Source: an uncultured Clostridia bacterium (GTDB taxonomy: Bacteria > Bacillota > Clostridia > Christensenellales > CAG-917). Taken from it: a stretch of DNA of 64,000 bases. Shown here piece after piece: positions 33,044 through 40,401 of this stretch; the stretch's first letter is position 1, and every line of letters starts with the position of its first letter. The stretch lies in assembly GCA_934277645.1 (NCBI GenBank), contig CAKQUX010000006.1, positions 1 to 64,000 on the forward strand, written 5' to 3'. A program made the position numbers and the translations under genes. The notes below the pieces were generated by a model, which saw nothing but the letters and a program-made list of their open reading frames with translations, had not been told where the DNA came from and made no database searches.

Positions 33044-35734
33044 TTATTCCGATTTTAAAGCCACAACGGGATCTTTGTTTGCAGCAATTATTGCAGGAAT
33101 AAGTCCCGAAATCAGCGTCAGCACGATAGAGCAGCCAACGAGCGTAAGCGAGTGCCACCAAGCTACGCTAATAAGGTTGGAAATCGCAAGCACGCTTTTT
33201 AACAACAAATTTACAGGATACGATATTATATGCGCCAGTACCGTGCCGACTATGCTGGCGAAGAATCCCAAAAGCAGTGATTCGACGTTGAATATTCGCA
33301 TTATGTCTAATTTTCTTGCGCCTATCGAACGCAAAATTCCTATTTCCTGAGTTCTGTCCTGAACGATTGTATACATCAAAAGAGCAATCATAAACAGCGC
33401 GACTACGACCGATATGCAAGTAACCGCCATAAGAACGTATGTTATTGTCGAAACGGTTGCCGTAAGCGAGTTGACGATTGCGGTAGATTCGTCCGTATAG
33501 GTCACGGTGTTGTTTTCGTTTTGTTTGTTAAAGTCGTCAATCATCGAAGTTATTTTGCTTTTCGCTTCGACGCTGCTTGCGTAAACGTAAATAAAATCAG
33601 GCGAATCGATTTCTTTGAGTTTCAAAGTGTTTTTAAGGTAAACCGAAAAGTTAAGTTCCGATTTGTCTTTTGGGTCTATCGTAAGCGGTTTTCTTGTGAT
33701 GACGCTTCTTAAAATCGGATTAGGCTCGTTGTTGTTTACGGCTTCGAGATAATCGCTGTATTCTTGCATTTGTTTTAAAACGAGTTCGGTGGTCGCATTC
33801 GTTTCGATATATTTTTGCGTAAACTGCTCCGTGTAGCAAATAGTGCCTTTAAGGCAACCGTTTGTAACGCTTTGCTTTTGGCGCAGTATTCCCGAAATTT
33901 TTATAGTCAGTGATTTTGCGGCTATTTTTTCGTTTATTTCGCTTTCATCGGTAATTTCGACGTAGCGGTCTTTTGCTACGTCATATTCATAGTATTCGGT
34001 CGGAACCATAACTTGAAACTCTTTGCCGATAAATTCATTGAAGTCGAAAGTGAATTTGTCCGTATCGACGGAAGCAGAGAGCATAGTGTTCAACAAGTCG
34101 GATACGCTAAGCACGCCGAGACTGTAAAGAGCATAATCGTTTACTTGGTTGTATTTGTCAACTACAAGCATAACGTCGGTTGCGCCGTCTACGCCGTTTG
34201 ACGGAAAACTGCCGCCGATTAAATCGTATTGCGCTTGAACGGTGGAAAGGTTAGGCATCTGCTCCCAAATTTTGATTGCGCTGAGGCTGGACGTCAGAGA
34301 AGCGTGCATATTTGAATCGATATACGCGCCGAGCGATTTAAGGTCGTTTGTCAATCTGTCGGCAAACGGAGCAAGGCGAGTGTACGTGTCGTCATCGTTT
34401 TTCGTATAGATATTAGGGTTTATGTCGTAGTCGTATTTGACAAAGCCCCAATCGGAATTCATATTTTTGTCGATAAATGCTTTAAGCGCCGCTGTATCGT
34501 TGTCCTTTGTGAAATCGCTGCGATTTTTGAGCAATGCGCCCAAAAGCATATTCGTGTATATTTCTTTTGCCTTGGTGTATTCTTCCGCGGCAGAATGTTC
34601 GTCCGAAAGCACCGCTAAAACCTGACTTAAATTTATTTGGCTAGGGTCGAACGAGTCGAGATTGTCTATATTTTTGAATACGTCGGAGAAAGTCGAATTC
34701 GCCTTTTGCACGGTTATCGGGTAGGTCGCAAGCGATTGCTTTTCATAGCTTGTCACGTAATTGTTAAAGCCGTTGTTAAAACCGAGAACGAGCGCAATGC
34801 TGACTATTGCAATCGCGCCTGCAATAACCGTCATAAGCGTTCTGCCGATGTTGGACGAAAGGTTTTTAAGGCTCAAAATAACGGATGATAAAAACGGCAT
34901 AGACGGCGTTTTCTTTTTCCGTACTTTTTTAGGCTTTTTGACTATTTGCGATTTTTCCGCATCGCCGCTTGAAAGCTCATAGCTTATGACTTCTTCGTCA
35001 GTATTCAAGTCGTTTAAATCCGATTCGGATATTTCCGTTTGCTTTAACGCTTTAGTAGGGACGTTTGCGTCGTCGCCTGCGATTATGCCGTCGGCAATTC
35101 TTATTATGCGGTTTGAATATTCATAGGCAAGTTCTTCGTTGTGCGTGACCATAATGACGAGTTTGTCGGCTGAAAACTCGCTTAAAATATCCATAACTTG
35201 TTTGCTGTTTACGCTGTCGAGCGCGCCCGTCGGTTCGTCTGCCAAAATGATTTGCGGATCGTGAACGATTGCTCTTGCAAGCGCCACTCGTTGCATTTGA
35301 CCGTTCGAAAGTTGGTTGGGCCTTTTTTTTGCGTGTTCAATAAGCCCGACCTTTTCGAGCGCGGAAAGAGCCTTTTGTCGTCTTTCTTTTGCGGTTATTC
35401 CGGAAAGCGACAGCGAAAGCTCTACGTTTTCAACGATATTAAGATGCGGAATAAGGTGATAACTTTGAAAAACAAAACCTATATAGTTGTTACGATAACT
35501 GTCCCAATCCGTTTGTTTGAAATCTTTTGTAGAAATGCCGTTTATGACAAGGTCGCCGTACGTGCAAGGCATAAGTCCGCCGATAATATTCAGCATTGTC
35601 GATTTGCCGCAACCCGAGCCGCCGAGTATGGAGATAAATCCCGTTTTATCAAATTTTAAATTTACATCTTTAATTGCAGCCGAGTAAACGTCGCCGTTTT
35701 TGTAGGTTTTTGAAACGCCTATAAGTTCTAACAT
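33044..35734 (-). CDS. MacB-like ABC transporter, ATPase fused to FtsX-type permease
   Basis: An 896-residue single-chain ABC protein. Residues 1-225 are a LolD/MacB-type ATPase: Walker A GGSGCGKST near residue 38, a degenerate signature LSNGQMQR near residue 144, and Walker B IILADEPTGALD. A charged linker follows. A first membrane helix (about residues 300-322) precedes an extracytoplasmic domain of about 430 residues. Three C-terminal helices (about 770-885) with QEIGILRSIGARKLDIMR form the FtsX core. MacB-fold proteins transmit force rather than move substrate through the helices and typically act on peptides, lipoproteins or cell-wall hydrolases. GGTGG precedes the ATG. It is monocistronic; no two-component system lies beside it, unlike BceAB-type transporters. 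Confidence 0.92.
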   Translation of the reverse strand: MLELIGVSKTYKNGDVYSAAIKDVNLKFDKTGFISILGGSGCGKSTMLNIIGGLMPCTYGDLVINGISTKDFKQTDWDSYRNNYIGFVFQSYHLIPHLNIVENVELSLSLSGITAKERRQKALSALEKVGLIEHAKKRPNQLSNGQMQRVALARAIVHDPQIILADEPTGALDSVNSKQVMDILSEFSADKLVIMVTHNEELAYEYSNRIIRIADGIIAGDDANVPTKALKQTEISESDLNDLNTDEEVISYELSSGDAEKSQIVKKPKKVRKKKTPSMPFLSSVILSLKNLSSNIGRTLMTVIAGAIAIVSIALVLGFNNGFNNYVTSYEKQSLATYPITVQKANSTFSDVFKNIDNLDSFDPSQINLSQVLAVLSDEHSAAEEYTKAKEIYTNMLLGALLKNRSDFTKDNDTAALKAFIDKNMNSDWGFVKYDYDINPNIYTKNDDDTYTRLAPFADRLTNDLKSLGAYIDSNMHASLTSSLSAIKIWEQMPNLSTVQAQYDLIGGSFPSNGVDGATDVMLVVDKYNQVNDYALYSLGVLSVSDLLNTMLSASVDTDKFTFDFNEFIGKEFQVMVPTEYYEYDVAKDRYVEITDESEINEKIAAKSLTIKISGILRQKQSVTNGCLKGTICYTEQFTQKYIETNATTELVLKQMQEYSDYLEAVNNNEPNPILRSVITRKPLTIDPKDKSELNFSVYLKNTLKLKEIDSPDFIYVYASSVEAKSKITSMIDDFNKQNENNTVTYTDESTAIVNSLTATVSTITYVLMAVTCISVVVALFMIALLMYTIVQDRTQEIGILRSIGARKLDIMRIFNVESLLLGFFASIVGTVLAHIISYPVNLLLKSVLAISNLISVAWWHSLTLVGCSIVLTLISGLIPAIIAANKDPVVALKSE

Positions 35735-35810
35735 AAAATTCCACCCAAACCTAAATTTTCCCCTTCTATAACATTATAGTATGAAATTCGTTTGTTTGCA
35801 ATAAGGCGTA

Positions 35811-35839
35811 TTGACTATTTTGAAAACCTGATATAAAAT
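35811..35839 (+). promoter_or_regulatory. Leaderless promoter of the Sel1-repeat gene
   Basis: TTGACT (35811-35816), 17-nt spacer, TAAAAT (35834-35839), then ATTTTT and the ATG at 35846. There is no Shine-Dalgarno sequence. Confidence 0.7.
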
Positions 35840-35845
35840 ATTTTT

Positions 35846-36892
35846 ATGAACGAGTCTATCGAAAAGTTGATAAAAAAGGCAAACGAGGGCTTTGCCGATG
35901 CGGAATGTCAGCTCGGCTGTTGTTATGCCTTGGGTGACGGTGTGCCGCAAAGCGATATAAAAGCGTTGTATTATTTTGAAAGCAGCGCAAAAAAAGGCAA
36001 TCCGTTTGCTCAGTTTAAACTCGCCAAATATTATTTCGACGGCATAGCGGTGAAAAAAGACGACGAAAAAGCGTTTGAACTTTTCAGCGAAGCCGCCACA
36101 GCGATTGACGAAGCATATTACAATCTCGGAATTTGTTATTTAAACGGAATAGGCGTGAACGGCAATTTTGAAAAAGCGGCGGAGTGTTTTTTGAAATTGC
36201 CCGAAAACGCCGATTCTTTGAACGCCCTCGGAACAATGTACCAAAAGGGGCAGAGCATTATGCAAAACTATGAAAAGGCGGTTGCGCTTTATAACAAGGC
36301 GGCAAAGCTCGGTTCGGCAGACGCCGTTTTCAATCTTGCGCTTTGCTACAGGGCAGGCGAAGGCGTCGAGCAAAACGACGAAAAAGCGTTTGAGCTTTTT
36401 AAAAAGGCGGCTGATTTCGGAATAGACAAAGCAAGCTATTATTTGGGAAAAGCCTATGAAAACGGTTTGGGGGTAAAAGCCGACTGCTCACTTGCCGTCA
36501 AGCATTATAAACTTGCGGCTGAATTCGGAATTTTAAAGGCGACGGTTGCCCTTGCGGAGTGTTATTTGAACGGAGTCGGGGTCGAACATAGCGACGAAAA
36601 GGCATTTGAACTTTATAAAAGGGCGAGCGAATATCCCGAAGCAATGCGTATGATTTCATTTTGTTATGAAAACGGACTCGGCGTCAGACAAGATGACGAA
36701 GAGGCGTTTGAGTGGCTTGTAAAAGCCGCAAAAGCAGGCGATGCTATGAGTCAGTACAATCTTGCCGAAAGTTATCGAACGGGCGTCGGCGCGCCGAAAG
36801 ACGCCGATTTGGCAAAGTATTGGTATCGTCGAGCCGCAAGACAGGGCGACGTCGATTCAATCGAGGCTTTGGAAACGTTTTTTGCCGAATAG
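35846..36892 (+). CDS. Sel1-repeat (TPR-like) protein
   Basis: A 348-residue cytosolic protein made almost entirely of about nine Sel1-like repeats of 36 residues. Recurring units include A.CQLGCCYALGDGVPQSDIKA, A.FKLAKYYFDGIAVKKDDEKA, A.FNLALCYRAGEGVEQNDEKA and A.YNLAESYRTGVGAPKDADLA. Sel1 repeats form an alpha-solenoid used for protein-protein scaffolding; the partner is unknown. The ATG immediately follows the promoter (6 nt after the -10), so translation is probably leaderless. It is monocistronic with a strong terminator. Confidence 0.92.
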   Translation: MNESIEKLIKKANEGFADAECQLGCCYALGDGVPQSDIKALYYFESSAKKGNPFAQFKLAKYYFDGIAVKKDDEKAFELFSEAATAIDEAYYNLGICYLNGIGVNGNFEKAAECFLKLPENADSLNALGTMYQKGQSIMQNYEKAVALYNKAAKLGSADAVFNLALCYRAGEGVEQNDEKAFELFKKAADFGIDKASYYLGKAYENGLGVKADCSLAVKHYKLAAEFGILKATVALAECYLNGVGVEHSDEKAFELYKRASEYPEAMRMISFCYENGLGVRQDDEEAFEWLVKAAKAGDAMSQYNLAESYRTGVGAPKDADLAKYWYRRAARQGDVDSIEALETFFAE

Positions 36893-36913
36893 CAAATTTT
36901 TTAATAACAAACG

Positions 36914-36938
36914 AAAAACCCGACAACGTCGGGTTTTT
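36914..36938. terminator. Bidirectional terminator after the Sel1 gene
   Basis: AAAAACCCGAC and GTCGGGTTTTT with a 3-nt loop. It could also end the convergent GH3 gene. Confidence 0.9.
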
Positions 36939-37049
36939 AATTTGTGTTCTTACCTTATTTAATCGACACTTTTAGATTAGCTACTACATCGCATTTCAGG
37001 GCGTACGTTTAAAGCTAATCGTAAATTTGATAATCAAATAAAATATCGA

Positions 37050-39512
37050 TTATTTTTTAGGTGTTTCGCCGTTTAACACTTTCTTGATACGCTTTTTATC
37101 GCCAAAGCCTCTACGGAACTTTCTAAAACCGCCTCGTTTTTTGTTTAACATATCACGAATACCCTCAACCGAGGTTGTGGACAAAACGCCGCCGCTAAAT
37201 CCCATAAAACTTCTGAGCGGCATATCTTTTGCCGACGCTTTGAGCATTTGCGAGTTTTCGCTGTTTCCTGCAAAAAGTTTAATTCCGAGTTGAATTATTC
37301 TTTGAATGAACTTGCCTAATCCCGTTATGGAAATATCGTCAACCGTGCTGTTCATTGTGAATTCACCCTTTTTGAACGGCAAGTTTGACGGAAGCGCTCT
37401 GCCTAAAACCGCTTCGAATTGTTCGGCAGGTACGTCGTAGTTTTCCGTCGTAAGGTCATAGAAGCAAGGCGCAACATCACGATAATTCGGAATTTCGGCA
37501 TTAGGGTTTAAACTTTCGACGTATATGCGTTTTTGAAGTTTTATATCTCTTGACGACGCACCGACCAAAATATCGAAATCGCCGCTTTCGACGTGCCAAT
37601 CGTTAACTTTTACGTTGTAGTAGCTAAAACATCTGCTGTCCAAAGTGAATTTGATTTCGGCTGTTTCGCCCGCTTTAAGGAATACCTTTTTAAAGCGTTT
37701 CAACTCCTTGACAGGGCGGAAGATTGTCGATTCGACGTCGCCGACGTAAAGTTGTGCAATTTCCGCGCCGTCAACGTTGCCGACGTTTTTGACGGTAAAA
37801 CTGACTTCAACGTTTTCATTTTCTTTGAATTTGTCCTTGTTGATTTTAAGATTTGAATATTCAAACTTCGTATAGCTAAGTCCGTAGCCGAAAGGATACG
37901 CAACTTCTTTGTTTGCCTTGTCGTAGAAACGATAGCCGACGTAAACGCTTTCGCGATATTCGACCGTTCTCGGTCCCATAGGGAAATAGTTTGCGGTCAC
38001 GCTGTCGTGCAAACGTACAGGGAATGTTTCGGCAAGTTTACCTGACGGGTTGACATCGCCGTAAAGTACGTCCATAATGGCTTCGCCTGCCGCTTGACCT
38101 TGAAGATAGGCAAGGAGCAAGCCTTTTGCATATTCTGACCATTGACGCATGCAGATAGGCGAGCCGCCCACCAAAACGACGATGACGTTAGGGTTGACCT
38201 CTGCTAATTTTTCAATCAAAATTTCGTGGCTTGACGGCATATTCATATGAGAGCGGTCAAAACCTTCCGACTCGTATTCATCGGTAAGTCCGATAAACGC
38301 AATAACTTTATCTGCGCCTTTTGCGATTTTTTGAGCTTCCTTTATAAGGCTTGCTTTATAGCCTGTGCCTTTAAGTGTATAGCCGTCGGCATAAGCAAAC
38401 GTCTTTCCGCTTTTTGTCAATGCGTCCGTAAACGAAACGAGCTTTGTCGGATTGATACGCGAGCTTCCTGCTCCTTGATAGCGGATATGCTTTGCAAGCG
38501 CGCCTACGACGGCGATTTTTTCGTTTCCGTCAAGTGGTAAAATATTGTCTTCGTTTTTAAGGAGAACCGAACCTTGCGACGCGGCTTTTCTTGCAAGCTC
38601 GTGGTGTTTGTCGTAATCGGTTTTATAGTTAGGCACTTCTTTTGTCTTACATTCAAAAGCAAATTTAATCAGACGCAAAACGACTTTGTCAAGGTCGGCT
38701 TCTTCAAGTCTGCCTTCTTTGACTGCTTTTATAATTTCGTAGTCGTTCATTCCGTTGTTACCCGGCATTTCGAGGTCGTTTCCTGCTTTTATGCCTTCGA
38801 CGCGGTTGTTGACAGCACCCCAGTCGGAAATGGTGATGCCTTTATAGCCCCATTCGTCACGAAGAATATCGGTGAGAAGTTTTTTGTTTTCACACATATA
38901 TTCGCCGTTTACCTTGTTGTAGCTCGGCATAATGGTTGTCGGTTGTTCGGCTTTGACGGTATGTTCAAAAGCAGGGAGATAGATTTCACGCAATGCGCGT
39001 TCGTCGCAAACGGTGTCTATACTCATACGGATATGTTCTTGATTGTTTGCGCAAAAGTGTTTAAGGCTTACGCCGATATTTTGACTTTGAACGCCGTGAA
39101 CCCAGCTTGCGCCCATTTGACCTGCAAGATAAGGATCTTCGGAAAAATATTCAAAGTTTCTTCCGCAAAGAGGCGAACGCTTTATGTTTACGCCCGGTCC
39201 TAAAACGGTGGATTGCCCTTGTTCCTTGGCTTCGTCGGCAATCGCTTGACCTATTTCGACCGCAAGGTCGGTATCCCAGCTCGAAGCAAGAGTGACCGCA
39301 GGCGGAAAACAAACGGCAGGGTAGCTGAGCTTCATAATGTTTGTACCTTGCGATTCTTTTTCTTTTCTGAGTCCGTGAGGTCCGTCCGTCATAAGTACCG
39401 ACGGAATATTAAGCCTTTCAATAGGTTTAGTACGCCAAAAATCAAGTCCCGAACAAAGGGAAGCCTTTTCTTCGAGAGTCATCTGCTTTAAAATATCTTC
39501 ATAATTTGCCAT
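37050..39512 (-). CDS. Beta-glucosidase, GH3 family
   Basis: An 820-residue cytosolic glycoside hydrolase family 3 enzyme, expected to release glucose (or xylose) from beta-linked oligosaccharides. The N-terminal (beta/alpha)8 domain has VLMTDGPHGLRK, LGPGVNIKRSPLCGRNFEYFSEDP and SLKHFCANNQE. The nucleophile Asp230 is in GITISDWGAV. The alpha/beta sandwich domain (from about 320) includes VLLKNEDNILPL and FDRSHMNMP. An FN3-like domain (about 590-680) has NVGNVDGAEIAQLYV. A C-terminal extension of about 110 residues ends in a strongly basic stretch; I recognise no function for it. There is no signal peptide. GGGAG precedes the ATG. No transporter is adjacent. Confidence 0.94.
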   Translation of the reverse strand: MANYEDILKQMTLEEKASLCSGLDFWRTKPIERLNIPSVLMTDGPHGLRKEKESQGTNIMKLSYPAVCFPPAVTLASSWDTDLAVEIGQAIADEAKEQGQSTVLGPGVNIKRSPLCGRNFEYFSEDPYLAGQMGASWVHGVQSQNIGVSLKHFCANNQEHIRMSIDTVCDERALREIYLPAFEHTVKAEQPTTIMPSYNKVNGEYMCENKKLLTDILRDEWGYKGITISDWGAVNNRVEGIKAGNDLEMPGNNGMNDYEIIKAVKEGRLEEADLDKVVLRLIKFAFECKTKEVPNYKTDYDKHHELARKAASQGSVLLKNEDNILPLDGNEKIAVVGALAKHIRYQGAGSSRINPTKLVSFTDALTKSGKTFAYADGYTLKGTGYKASLIKEAQKIAKGADKVIAFIGLTDEYESEGFDRSHMNMPSSHEILIEKLAEVNPNVIVVLVGGSPICMRQWSEYAKGLLLAYLQGQAAGEAIMDVLYGDVNPSGKLAETFPVRLHDSVTANYFPMGPRTVEYRESVYVGYRFYDKANKEVAYPFGYGLSYTKFEYSNLKINKDKFKENENVEVSFTVKNVGNVDGAEIAQLYVGDVESTIFRPVKELKRFKKVFLKAGETAEIKFTLDSRCFSYYNVKVNDWHVESGDFDILVGASSRDIKLQKRIYVESLNPNAEIPNYRDVAPCFYDLTTENYDVPAEQFEAVLGRALPSNLPFKKGEFTMNSTVDDISITGLGKFIQRIIQLGIKLFAGNSENSQMLKASAKDMPLRSFMGFSGGVLSTTSVEGIRDMLNKKRGGFRKFRRGFGDKKRIKKVLNGETPKK

Positions 39513-39865
39513 AGTATTCTCCCTGTTTCATAATCAAAATAATTGTAACAAACAAATAAAAGTTTTGCAATAGGGAAAATTTATATTTAGTATTTAAAAA
39601 TTTAAAACAAAAAGCCAACAATTAAATTTAAACAGTATAAATTTAAACAGTAGTAGAGTTTAAAGTTTATTATATAGTTAGATTTCTTAGTTAGATTTAT
39701 TGCTTAATCGTTGCGGCAGATATAACGCTATAAATTGCAATGCAAAATTGCAATACAAATTTAAATACTGAAAATTTCAATGCCATAAATTGAAATGTAT
39801 TAAGTTGGTACGATAAATTGTAATACGAAGGTAAAAATAAAGCAAAAAGAAATGAAAAATTTTGC
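39513..39865. other. AT-rich intergenic region, no gene seen
   Basis: About 350 bp with short near-repeats (AATTTAAACAGTA twice near 39625-39652; several AATTGCAAT and AAATTGAAAT words). There are no open frames of note and no hairpin I would call. Confidence 0.5.
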
Positions 39866-39894
39866 TTTACTTAAAAAGCGATATTTGATAAAAT
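39866..39894 (+). promoter_or_regulatory. Promoter of the AAGC-repeat leader
   Basis: TTTACT (39866-39871), 17-nt spacer, TAAAAT (39889-39894). The predicted start is near 39901. Confidence 0.6.
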
Positions 39895-39956
39895 GTGCAT
39901 AGGTATAAGTTTTGATAAAACAAAAGATTGAATTTAACGTAAAGGAGTTGACTTGT

Positions 39957-40085
<129 letters not shown>

Positions 40086-40103
<18 letters not shown>

Positions 40104-40136
40104 GCAATAGCCTATGTGGCGATGCGTTTTTGCTTT
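40086..40136 (+). terminator. Strong terminator overlapping the leader ORF stop
   Basis: AAACGCA (40086-40092) pairs with TGCGTTT (40123-40129). GCTGCATAGGC (40095-40105) pairs with GCCTATGTGGC (40110-40120) around the loop AATA. Then come TTTTTGCTTTTT. It is about 18 bp with one mismatch, and the TAG of the leader ORF is within the 5' arm. Confidence 0.88.
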
Positions 40137-40388
40137 TTAGCAAGTTTATTAGATAAAGGCAGCAAGAGCAGACAAAAAGCAAAGGGTGGCAAAACAAAAG
40201 CAAACAAAACTTAAACAAGAACAAGCAAAACGCAACGACTAAAAGAAGAAACAACACCAAAAAACAACCGTAATAAAACCAAACTATAGCAAAGGTAACA
40301 AAAAACATAAACAAAAAACAAAGACAAACAAAACTTAAACAGAGCTGATTTATTTTGCAAAGGCAATTTAAATATAAATAAAAATAAA
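40137..40388 (+). other. A/C-rich leader region before the surface-protein gene
   Basis: About 250 bp, strikingly poor in T and G on the plus strand and therefore largely unstructured as RNA. The phrase CAAACAAAACTTAAACA occurs twice (near 40202 and 40327). No gene and no second promoter are obvious, so the downstream gene may depend on read-through of the terminator at 40086-40136. Confidence 0.5.
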
Positions 40389-40401
40389 AGGAGATAATAT
40401 T

